NCBI GenBank assembly: GCA_016858145.1
Contig: JAEHOE010000007.1
Location: 1,116,001-1,180,000 of the forward strand
DNA: 64,000 bases
Direction of reading: 5' to 3'
From: Edaphochlamys debaryana
Lineage: Eukaryota; Chlorophyta; Chlorophyceae; Chlamydomonadales
In this document: piece by piece, positions 10,761 to 22,300 of the stretch
How the letters are laid out: every line of letters begins with the position of its first letter
Position numbering within the stretch: the stretch's first letter is position 1
Translations under genes and position numbers: made by a program
The notes under the pieces: model-generated
What the model saw: only the letters and a program-made list of their open reading frames with translations
Database searches by the model: none
What the model was told of the DNA's origin: nothing

Positions 10761-13700
10761 TCACGTCCGCGCCGCGCCCGGCACCGAGTAAGCCGGCATC
10801 TCCGCCGCCCGCGCCCGCACGAACTCGAGCACCGCGTCCTGGGCGTTCGTCACCCACCCCGTCAGCCCGCCCTCCGTGTCCTTGCCGCCCTGCGCCACGC
10901 TCGCCAGCGCCATCTCCAGCAGCGTCTCGCGCAGGCCGCCGAATGAGTCATGCAGCAGCAGCTCGGCCCACGGGTCCATCAGGAACGTGAGTAAGTCCTG
11001 TACGTCGCCGGCGTGGAACTTGGACGAGAGTTGGTTGAGGTAGTTGGCGTGCAGCCCGACCAGCGAGCCAAGGCGCGGCGCCGACACGGGCACCCTCCCC
11101 AGGTACATAACCGAATACACACAACCGTCTCGGTCGAGCGTGATTCGGGTTAGGCCGCGGTCGGTTTTGGTGCTCATCTCGTAGCCGCCTTCGGGAGCGC
11201 CTGTGGAGGGCTGCTCGACGGCAACTGGGCAGCCCGCATATACGAAGTTGTTGCCGCCGGGGAGGGAGCAGCCGATGGCACGGGCGCGATGGAGCGCGGG
11301 GGGCGGCGGGGGCTGGGTGGGGTCGGGGGCGGGGGGGCCGCCGGGGGTGGGGGTGATGAACTGTTGGACGAGGCTGGCGGCCAGGTTGGAGCCGACGTCT
11401 CGGGAGTTGTAGTGCTCGAGTGGCATGCCGCCGTAGCGGCGGGACAGCTTGGCGATGGTGCCGCCGCCGTAGATGTTGGGGTCGTTGGTACGGAACGCGC
11501 CGTCAACCACCAACCGCCCGTCGAAGACCAGGCTGGCGTCGTTGAGGACGGTGAAGAGCGCGCGGCTGACGGCGGGCGGCTCGCACCCCGCCACCAGATC
11601 CACGGGCAGCTCCTCCCGCGGCCCTGGATCCGCGGGATCCACCAGCGTCGCCGTGGCCCTGAGCTCAGCGGCCAGCGGCTGTACGACGGTCAGGCTGGAG
11701 ATCTCCCGGGGCTCGGGCTCGGGCAGCGGGATGCCCGCCTCGTCCGCCAGATGCCGCAGCACGCGGACCATGGCTGAGTCATGCTCGGGCGGTACGACGA
11801 ACCGCATCTTCGTACCGGCGCCCTTGGCCTCCAGCACCGACAGCGCGTGGTATCCGCCCAGCGCGCCTCCGTAAACGAGAATCGAGTTCATGACCATCGC
11901 ATCATTCATCGTAAAGTCAGCCGCGAGCTCGAGCTCGGTAACGAGCAAGCCCGCGACGTCGGGATCGGCCTCGGCGAATCGGTATCGCGACTGGTCTTGA
12001 AGCCCGGTCGCGATCACGAGCTGGTTGTAGCACAGCTGCGAGCCGTCCGAGAGGTCGATTACGCGAGCGGCGCGGTCCAGGCCGGTCATCTCTGCGTCGA
12101 GCAATAGCACTCGCGCCTCCAGGCCCAGCCGCGCGATGACGCCGGCCGTGTACTGGCAGGCCATGCCGCCGACCTGGGGTCCAGGGAGGGGGTAGGAGAG
12201 GGCGGGTAGGGCAGGGCGGTCAGTGGTGGGGTTAGAGGGGCTCCAGGGCGGAGGTGCAGGGCAGTCAGCAGCGCAGCCCGCTCTCTCCAGCCCGGCAAGC
12301 ATCCAGGTCCCTCAAGATTTAGCAACGCAGCTCGCTGCCATCAGGCCCGTGGCGGCTCCCAGCCCGGCAGCTGCCCACCTTGATGCCCCCCGGCGCCAGC
12401 AGCGTGAGGTAGTTGAACTGCAGCTCGGGGTCCAGCAGCAGCCGCTCCAGCACCGCCAGACCGCACTCGCTGGCGCCGGCAATCACGATCTGGGGTTGGG
12501 GTGGGCGATGGGGGCAGGGACGCCGGGGAAAGCGTTGAGGTGAGAGGCAGGCGGATTGGCGGGGGGCCCAGCCGCATGTTTGCCTCCAGTGAGCTCCGTG
12601 CCTATTCGTCTCGAGAGGTGCTGCTCTGCCCACGTGTGCTGGCTCTCGGTTGTGATGTGAACACAGCATGCAGCTGCCACCCGCCCCCCAGCACTCACCT
12701 GCGAGTTGACCGACCGCCGCCGCTTGAAGGCCGCCTGCCGCGTGAACACGTACAAGGCAAAGTCCGCCTGCAGCTGCTTGTCGCCCCCCGTGCGGTGGCG
12801 CGGCGCAACCTGGTAGGGTCAGGAGCGGCCGGCAAAGCCAGGGCAGGCAGGAGGACGGTGAAAGTCGGGTGACGGCTGCATCCTGGCCTCTCGTTCCTTA
12901 AGCCCCTCAGCCAACAAAGCACAGCGTTTCGTTGTTGCCGTCAATTCCGCTTCTCACAGAGATGACCATCCACCACCGTTCCTCTTGCGAACCGCCGCCC
13001 TGCAGCAAGCCCCAAGCCCCAAGCCTCCGTCCCTCCTCTCCCTGCACCCCTCTCCTTCCTTCCCTCCCCTCTCCCTTTGCCCCCACCCCCTTGGAGCCCA
13101 CCTGCTCCAGCACCTCCTGCATGTCGGGCGGCTGCTGCCCGGGTGGCAGAGCGTAGTACAGCGCCGTCTTGCCGAGCAGCCGCATCGCGCCCGCCATAAA
13201 CGTACGATGGTGCCGTACGAAGATCGGGTTCATGGTGTACATGTCGATCTCGCCGTGCTGCATCTTGGGCTGGTACGCCAGATCCACGTGCGACGACAGC
13301 CCGAAGTTGGCCTGCAGCAGTTCCAGATCCACCTCCGGATTGACCGTGACCAGCCCCACGATCTCGCCCTGGCACACCGCCACGACGGCGGTGCCGGCCG
13401 ACGCAGCGCCCGTGAAGGAGTCGGCTATGTCGGCTGCGTTGGGCATTCCGGCCACCAGCACCGACACGGCCTCCAGGTCAGACGGCTCGCCCGGTCGTAC
13501 GCTGAAGTCGGGCAGCAGGGCGTGGCGGTTGAGCATGAAGAGGACCTGGCGGGGTGGGGCAGGGGGATGGCGGATGGGGGCGGTGAGGAGGAGAGCGGCC
13601 TTGGGCGCACAGTTGTGAGGAAAGGAGAGGAGAGGAGGGATTGAGGTAGCGACAGCGGTAGCGGTGGCAGGTGCGGTGCGGTGACGTGAGGTTGGGCTGC

Positions 13701-15955
13701 AACCGGCCCACGCCGCAACCCCCCAAGCCCCGGCTATCCTGACACGTGCCGCCAGCGCCCTTGAGCCGCGCCTGGGGCCCAGGCCTGCGCGCCAGGACTC
13801 CTCCCCAACGGCCCCACCCCTTCTCCCTTCCCCCCTTCTCTTCCCCTCCGTCCTGCCCCTTGCATCCCTTGCCCTCACCTCGGGGAACAGGGAGCCAGGC
13901 TGCGGCGCCACACGGGTCATGGCGTCCATGAGGGCCGGCTCCAGGGAGTCGTGCGGCAGCGTGACCACAGCGTAGAGCTTGGACTCGAAGGCCTCGAAGG
14001 CGGGGCCCAGGAACTCCACCGCCTGGGTCTCGAAGTCGGGGTGCATGCACAGCATGGTGACGGCAAAGACCGTGGGCTCGGCCTCGATGGGCTGGCCGCC
14101 AAAGATCGCCACCATCTCCTCCCTGATCTCCTCCTCGGTCGGCTCCGCCTGGGCGAGCAGCGCCTCCTCCGCCTCAGCCTCGGCCGCGGCTTTGGCGGCG
14201 GCCTTGGCGGCCGCGGCTTCGTCCTCCGCTGACCGCCCGCCCTCCTCGCCTTCCCCGCCCTCGCCGGCGGCCTCGCCAGCCCCGGTGTTGGTGCCGGTGC
14301 CGTCGCCTTCCCCGCCGTCGCCGCCCTCGCCCTCCTCAGCTTCCGGGTCGGTCTGCGCGGCGACCGCCACTCCCTCGCCCGCAGCGCCAGCCCCCTCGCC
14401 CTCCTCCTCCTCCCCGCCGCCCCCGGTGCCCTCCTCCGCCTTCCTCCGCGCCAGCTCCGCCTTCAGCAGCTCCACCTTCTTCTCCCGTACGGCAAACCGC
14501 GCCGCCTCGTACTGCCCCTCGTACACGTCCTGCGGCAGGAAGTTGTCGTACGGGTGCAGGTCGAAGGTCTCCGCCAGGCTCGACGTGTCCACATCGCTGG
14601 TCATGACGACGAACCCGACCAGCTTGCCCTCCGCCTCCGCCACCAGCACTCGGTTGTGCTCGTCCTGCCCCGCCACCACTCGCGTCAGTGCAAACGGCTC
14701 CTGCGGCCGGGCGCTCTCCGGCAGCTTGGCCAGCGCCGGGAACGCCTGCTCGCATCGCTGCAAGATGGGGAGCATGTCGTCGTGATCCTCGACGCGTGCT
14801 GGCCGGATGGCGAGCGGCAGGACCACCGAGTCCCGGGAGGCGTGGTACAGGACCACGCCCGAGTCCTTGTGGGCCGCGACGCGGTTGAAGACGGCTGCCA
14901 GGCCCGGCTCCGCGAAGGAGAGCTCGCCGCCCGCCGCCATCAGCAGCGTCTGGAGCGAGGGGATGAGCACGAAGGCCGACCGTAGGAGCGCCGTGGTGGC
15001 CTCGAACTGGAAGGAGGGAGGGGCGTGGGGGTGGGCAGGGTGGGGGGGGCGGGGTTAGTGCGTGTTGAGGTGGGTGGTGGTGGTTGAGGTGTGTGAGGCT
15101 GGGGCATGGGCCGCGGGGCAGGGCGCGGGAGGTCGGTGAGGGCTGAGGGGCATCATGTGGCGTTGGCTCGTGTTGGAGTGCCTCGTCTTATGACGCCTGT
15201 CGCGCCCCTGGGACGGCATGGAACGCAGCACTTGCCTCGAAGACGCGGCTGGTCGCACACATGCGCACAAAGGCTCCGCTCCCCAGGCTAAAGCGTGAGG
15301 CCGCGGCATCCTGGACCCACGCCTCCGCCGCCTCGTTGCTCTGGCGCAGGCGCGTGCAGGGAACATCTTCGCTGCGAGGGTGAATCGGAGGGCCAACACT
15401 GCAATCAGGACACCGCTTGGAGGCCTACCACAGCCCCTGACCAAGCGTACGGGCTGCCGCAACAGGCCCACAGCCGCATACCCTAACCGGCAACGCCGGT
15501 CTGAGGCCGGCTAGGGAAACACCGGCGCCGCTTGAAGCGGAACGGCACCAGGAAGGCAGCTTGAAGCGGATGGACGGGAAAGTCTACCCGTAGCTCCAGC
15601 CCCAGTGCTCACAGCCCCAGGCAGCGCCCGCCCCGCGGCGTGCCAGAGGGGTGTTCCCGGTCTGGTCCCCCCGCGGCAAGCCCCACCCCTTTGCCCTGGC
15701 TCACAGGCAGAGGTAACCCACGACCGTATCCTTGTCGTCCACTGCCGTCAGGCTCAGCAGCGAGCTCCCCCTGCGTGCACGAGCGGACGCCATGGGATGG
15801 GTGCGCCGCGGAGGACGGCAAAACGGCAAATGACACCTGATGCTTGCTTACAATAGTGCGCCGCTATTTGCCTCGCCGCCCAGCGTCTTCCGCACGAGAG
15901 AGTCAATGCCCGAGACATCGCGGCTCTGCGTTAGCCTTGCAGTGATGTTCGACAT
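10761..15955 (-). CDS. CFAP61: Cilia- and flagella-associated protein 61 (CFAP61/FAP61)
   Basis: Eight exons (15852-15955, 15705-15770, 15236-15398, 13879-15006, 13102-13545, 12699-12809, 12379-12489, 10761-12173) keep phase throughout and give 1,179 residues, against about 1,240 in human. Diagnostic stretches are the N-terminal [13 protein letters not shown] and [14 protein letters not shown], then [16 protein letters not shown] in a GNAT-like domain (about 179-300), a second GNAT-like domain, an oxidoreductase-like domain from [14 protein letters not shown] (about 675), and the C-terminal [13 protein letters not shown] and MPAYSVPG. The family protein belongs to the calmodulin- and spoke-associated complex at the base of axonemal radial spokes and is needed for normal beating. 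Residues about 300-400 are an algal acidic Glu/Gly/Ala insertion. Intron 3 has a GC donor (GAG|GCAAGT). The junction of exons 2 and 3 is in phase but poorly conserved, so a small exon could be missing there. Confidence 0.93.
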
Positions 15956-16359
15956 ATTTGAGGCAAGCGCCTGAAGCTTCTAGAGCTCTAGTTATGCGAT
16001 ACCCAGCATGTTTTATGTGCTCAACTTCGAGGGGTGCCCACAGCAGACCTCCTGCGCTGTAATGGTGTAATTCTAGAAGTTAAGCAAGCGTACTGTTATG
16101 CGGTGTAGCGAACAGGCCGAAACGACCACTCCTTGGAAAGCCCCATCAAGGACTGGATCGAGCAAGGCGACAGCTTGGCGTTGTCTGCTCCTTGCTGCGC
16201 GTACGCATTGTAACATTGCTCCCTAGCTTTCCTTCATTCAGCATAGCTAGGTCACACAAGTAACAGCAAGCTTGCACAAGCGCGACGAAATGCGGGCAGC
16301 TGGGCCCGGCTGACCTCCCTCAGCAGACACGCTGCCGTTCAGGCAGCTAGCACACCAAA
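15956..16359. promoter_or_regulatory. Shared divergent promoter of CFAP61 and CEP290
   Basis: Only 404 bp separate the CFAP61 ATG (15955, -) from the CEP290 ATG (16360, +). The region is clearly AT-richer than its surroundings. It contains a perfect TTCTAGAA palindrome at 16071-16078, the core of a heat-shock-element type site, and a related ttctaga at about 15978. Both 5' UTRs must lie here. A bidirectional promoter for two ciliary genes is inferred. Confidence 0.7.
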
Positions 16360-19300
16360 ATGGCGGAGGGTGACTACGAGTTCAGGTCAGGAGCTGGCGC
16401 CGTTGCGTGGTGTTGACCCCAGGACATCCTTGCGACAACAACACGTACACGGTTGTGCCCGGCTTGCAGGCCCAAGCCAAACGTGCTTGGCAAGGCCGAA
16501 CTCGATGAGGTTCTGCGGGTCGCCCCGCCTCCGGAGGCTTTTGGCAAGGTGCGCGAACCAGCAGACGCCCGCTGCCCCACGGCACCGTCGTCCTTACCAG
16601 CTGACCCACAGCCCCTGCTGCGTCCACCCGCTGACCCCACAACCGCCACCTACAGGGATTCACCCTCCAAGAGCCGGATGTGGACCGCGTCATTGCCGCG
16701 GCGCGGCAGCTGGAGGGGGCGCAGGTGGCGGTGGACCCCAACCTGCCGCCGCCCCAAGCGGTGGAGCAGCTGTTGCGGGTCATCCGCATCTTGCAGACGG
16801 CGCTCGACGTACAGTTCTCGGAGAACGAGGAAGTCACGGCCGACTTCAATGAGCTTCAGGCGAGCACAGGAGGCGCAGGAGGCGAAGCAGGGGGCGGGCG
16901 TGCTGCCCGTCGGCGGGGAGGCTGAGGCTGTGCCTTGAAAGCGGCATGCGTGGCTGCTGAAGGACAGGCGCAGGGTGCCCGCGAGCAGCGTGTCTGGTCT
17001 GGAGTGGCAAGCTGGCGGACGTGGGGGCGCAGTACGGCGGAGGCGGGAGGCGAAGCAGCCTCCATCAGCAGCTCACTGCCGCCTGCCCTGGGTTCGCCCT
17101 GGAAGGCATTGAGGCACAGTGAAGGCGCAGCAGACCTACGAGCTAGGCTGAGGCGGAGGCAGCCGCCATGTTGAGAGCAGGCTGCCGGTTTGCGGCGGTA
17201 GCTAGGCGATGGAGGGGCTGCTGGGCCGCTACCCTGGTCCCCAGAGGCCCGGCAGCTTGTGCACTGGTGTCAGGCGATGGACGCCCCACCCGTGCTGGGC
17301 ACAGTCACGGAGCACTTTGTGCACCGGCCGGCGTTCTGGCCACGGTCGATGTGTGCTGGGACCAGCCTTGCTGATTCGGCCATCGTCCCTGAATCCCATG
17401 CAGAACAACGAGGTCCGTAGGCTTCGCGAGGAGAACAACCGGCTGCGCGAGCTGCGTGACCGGGAGGAGGTGACGGGCGATGCTGGAGAGCTGCGCAGGC
17501 GCAATGAGGTGCGGAGGAGGAGCCGAGGCGGGGGGCTGGGCTGGGGTAGCACGGCCACAGGCCCGGGTTCCTGAAGCGGGGCCTGAGACCTGGACCGGTA
17601 CTGTTGGAGGGTGCCGCAGCCAGCGTGCTCGCGAACACAGGCCCAGCGGATGACAGCCGCGGTTGGCCTGCGGACACAGGATGTTTGCGCGAGGGTTGGG
17701 AGGGGTCAGGGTCCAGGTCCGCCCGGCACGCACGTGCTCCGCGGCGAGCCGTTTCGACAAGTACGGCTGGCTCTTGGCAGCACGGTGGCACCTGCCTGTG
17801 CTGGCCAGCACACCTCGGGCAGCGGCTGTGTGTGGGGAGACCTGTTAACTGCTGGAAGCATATCCAGCTGCGGCCCTGCTCGGGCTGACGTGACTCTTCC
17901 GTCTGTGTCCTCCTGCCATCCCCCAGGACCTGCTGGACCAGCTGGATGAGATGGAGGACGACCTCAAGCGCATGCGGGAGCAGGAGAAGGAGGCCACCGC
18001 GCGCGCCGAGGAGCTGGAGACCGGGTGAGGGCCGGGCCGACCCTCCCCACCACGCCCGGAGTCAGCACGCCGCTGGCCACGGATGCACCCCCCCGTCCTA
18101 CGCCCTTGCCCGCCACGCTGTCCATGCGCCCCGCCCAGTCTTGCCTGACCCGTCTCCCACAACCCTGCACACACACCCCAACCCCCGCCCCCGCCTCCAG
18201 GCTCAAGGACCAGCGGGCCGAGGTCGAGCGTCTGCAGACGCGGCTGAGCGAGCTCACGAACCGCTACGACCGCACTCGGGACGACCACAAGGACCTGCAG
18301 CAGCGCTACCGCACGCTCAGCCAGGAGCACGACCGGCTCAAGTCCGAGACGCAGCTGTCGGACCAGAAGCAGCACAGCGAGTGGAAGATCGAGCGCCTCA
18401 CCAAGGACAACCGCGCCCTGGAGCTGGCCAACACGGAGCTGCGAAAGGAGCTGGCGGAGGTCAAGGGCGAGAACCTTGAGGTGGGTTGGCTTTCACAGCG
18501 GCGCGGGCCACGGCGTTCCCGCTGTCTGCTAGGGCTGAGGGAGCACAGGGGACGAGACTCCGTGTCACGGATGCGGGTTGGCCACGGATGAGCTCCCTGC
18601 AAGGTGTCAGCGCGCCACCGCCAAAGGCCCCACCCCACCCACACCCCTACAACCCCCTCCTTCCCACCCGCAGGTGTCTGAGAAGATCGTGGAGCTCAAC
18701 ACCACCCACCAGGAGCTGCTGTCCAAGAACGTGGTGCTGGAGGCGCGCATTGAGGAGATGGCCAACGACAAAGACAACCTGCTGTCTATCCAGGTGCGGC
18801 TGGGTTGGGCTGGGGGATGGAGGGCTCAAGGCGCGGCTGCTGTGAGGGCTGGTCGCTCTGTCGCTATTGACTCTGGAAGGTTCTGGACAAGTCTAACAGC
18901 AACAGCTTCCAGTTTTGCTCGCTGACCGGGAAGCTTATGGTTGCTGATGTCTGGCCCCTCCGCAGGACGAGCTGCGCGGCGAGCTGCAGGACAAGATGAA
19001 CCTGCTGGACGAGTTCGAGGACAAGTTCAACCGCCAGTACAGGTGGGCCGACCCGCATGGCCAAGTCCTTGGGGCCTGGCCTTGGAGGCTACTTGCAGGC
19101 AACGGACGGCAGGGCCGCAAAGCTTTTCAAAACACAGAGCGCACTGGCTGACGCGAAAGGCTGATGGGCTCATGGCTGGTCTGCAGGTCCTGGGAGGACG
19201 AGAAGGCCGGCCTGGTGGCTCAGATTGAGGCGCTGCGGCGGGACGTGAAGCGCGGCCGGGGCCGGGGCGACGACGACACGGGCCCCGGCGGCGGCGCATC

Positions 19301-22300
19301 CCGGCAGGAGCTGGAGGCACTGCGCGCAGAGCTGAACGACGCCCGAGAGAAGGAGGTGGGTAGCACCTAGCACCCTGCCTGCCTTCTGCCGCTGGTACGC
19401 TCTCCACCAAGCATGCTCGCTTGTGTCGCTTACCTGACCTGCCTGCCTGAGTATTATGTGCCGTACGGCCATTTGGATCCTGCTCGTCCAGATCCTGCTG
19501 CTGGAGGCGTACGAGCAGCTGGAGAACGACGTGTCCAAGGAGGTGGACCGGGCGCTGGCGCGGCAGGCGGAGGAGATGGCGCGCATGCAGCGGCGCGTGG
19601 ACTTCCTGCAGGTGGGCTGGGGCAGCTGGGCACCTAGCCGTTGCCGCACGCTCCAGCCGGCTGCCTGTTGGGTTGCTGCTCTCTGCACCCATCGGCATGC
19701 CCCTGAGGGCCTGCTTATTGTTTCGCTGAGCGGCTTTGCTTGGCACGCGCGTGTTGCATTGTGCGCAGGGCAAGCTGGAGCAGCAGGACGAGGACGCTGA
19801 GGACAAGCGCGACCAGGCGGAGGAGCTGGAGACGGAGCTCAAGGACGCCATCGAGCGCAACAAGAAGTACGAGCAGGGCGTGTACGGCCTGCCGCAGGTA
19901 CGGATGTACCGCTGCCTTTTCACTGTGGTCATGTGGCCGCACGGGCTGGGCCTGCCCACGTCCTCGGCAGCAGGCCCTGCAGTACATGACGAAGTGCTCA
20001 CCCCTCCTACTGCCCGCGCCCCCTTTACCCGCCGCCTGCCCCAGGCCGTGGAGGAGATCCGCGAGCTGAAGCAGCTGCTGACCAAGGAGGAGAAGCGCAC
20101 GCGGGACCTCATCGTGCACCTCAACAAGCAGGCCGCCAAGGTGGGCGTGTGGCCGTGGCCCGTGCGGAAGGCTGGCCCTGCGGTCCAGAAGCCGAGGGAC
20201 GTGCATCATGAGGCACACACAACTTGCCCCGCTGCCCCTATTGAACCTGGCACTGGCACCCGGGCGCCCTCTCCCCGTAACCTGCGGCCATGTCAACCCC
20301 GGACTTGGGCCGCACCCTCCCCCTCCGCGCCTTCCTCCCCCTGCCCAGGTGGAGGACCTGCACGACGAGAACGCGGTGCTGCGCAAGAAGCTGGGCCTCA
20401 GCGATGACGCCAAGGTGGACATCTCGGACATCAAGATGCAGAAGGAGGCCACCATCGCGCAGCTGAGGGCGCTCAACGCGCTGCTGGAGCGGCAGGTCAG
20501 TCGGGGACAGAGCGGTACGGGGACGGGGTAGCGGGACTGGCGCTGCTCTCAGAGCTGGCGGGATTCCTCAGAGTGCGGGGCACGCTGTCAGAATGATGAC
20601 ACACGGGTTCGGGGCTCGGTGGACAGTGAGGTGGCCGCAGACGGGTTGCATTCAAGGACCGGACGGATCGGACCTGACCATGCCAACCGCCGTGGGTTAG
20701 GGCACAGCAGGCGGTCCCACTCACGGACCGGACTGGTTTGGACCTGACACAAGCAAATTGGGCCACCCACAGGTTGCCGACCTGGAGGAGGAGCGGCGCA
20801 AGCTCCGCATGGAGATGAAGTTCCGCGCCAAGTACCACGGCCAGCACGCGCTGGAGATGGGGCTGAGCAACGAGAAGCTGCTGCTGCTGGAGCAGTACGC
20901 GGACGACCTCAAGAACAACCGGGTGGAGGAGGCACGCATTGTGGAGCAGATGCAGCGGAGGGTGGGTGGGGTAGGGTGCTGGGGGAGGTGCCTGCGCCGA
21001 ACGAACGGAGCAATGGGCGGCTGCAAGCAGACCGGCTCGGAGCTCGGAGGCCTCTAAAGCAGTGGTTTCACGCCTCAAGCCTGCCGTCCTTCCTTCCTTG
21101 GCTCAAACTCCCGCAGATTGAGTTCCTGGAGGTACGCCTGGCTGAGGTCATGGCCTACGCCGACATCCCGCCCAGCATGCGCCCCGCCCTGAGCGAGTTC
21201 GACCCCACCGGTCTGGGCACGTTGCAGTCGGCGATGCAGCAGGCGCTGATGGAGGGCTACGGCGGCGGCGGGGGTGGCCTCGGCGGGGTGGGCGGCGGCG
21301 TGATGTCCGGCATCAAGGCCAAGGAGATCGAGGCGGTGCGCAAGACCGTGCAGGAGGCCATGCGCCGGCTCAGGAACATGAGCCAGTCGCTCCGTGAGTC
21401 TTCTTGCCATCTGGCCCTGAAGTGTGCATCGTGTCGCTTGCAATACGGGCTTGCGGAGGTACTTGTTGCCCTGCATGTGCGCTGGCGGGGAGCGAGGGCT
21501 CTCTACAGACCCCTCGCTTCCTCGGCGCCCAAGACAGCAATCAGAGGTCCTTCCTTGGCGCTCACGCTTCCCGCTCCATCCCCGCTTCCTGCCCGCTTCC
21601 CGCCTCGACAGTGGAGCAGCGCAACGTGTCCGACCACGACTACATGAAGTACGTAGACGGCATCGCCGCGGAGCTGGCCAACGCTGACAAGGTAGGTTAG
21701 CTTTCACCCCTCTGCTCTTCCGGCGTTCCCTCTCACCCCCGTCAGGCTCACGGCGGGCTCGGCCTTGACCCTGTTCTCCGCCCAGCTTCCACCAAACCGC
21801 TCCGCTCTGTAACCCTCCATCCCCGTCGCCCACCTAGGTGCTGGAGGCGCTGCTCAAGGACCCCACCGGCCTGATGGTGCCGGGCCAGCCGGGGCAGCCT
21901 GGCGCTGGCGGGCAGCCCGGCGCGCCCATGTCCCCGGGCGCCATGAAGCAGAGCATGGCCCTGGGCGCCATGCAGCTCATGCCGGGGGACGCCAGCTACC
22001 TGGCCGACGCAGTGGCGGAGGAGCTGAGGGACCGCCTGCGGGAGCTGGCGCGCCAGGTGGGCGGGGCCGGGCTGAAGCGGCGTTACAGGACTCGGCAGGG
22101 GCTGGAGTAGGCGCGGAGCGACACCGCCTGCTGCCTTCATCCACCACCTCTCGGCTGGTGCTTCAAAGCTGCCGCATCCCGGGCTTGGGAGAGTTGTATC
22201 TTGGCTGCCCACCACCTGTGTGCCCGTGTACGTGTGTGTGGTGTCGTGTGTGCAGGTGGCGGGGCTGCAGGCCGAGGTGGCGGAGAAGGACGTCCGCATC

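Noticed and set aside
12907..14970. Single 687-codon minus-strand frame as one exon of CFAP61
   Set aside because: The frame runs through an intron (13546-13878) and past a donor at 13101; the family alignment and phase support separate exons 13879-15006 and 13102-13545.
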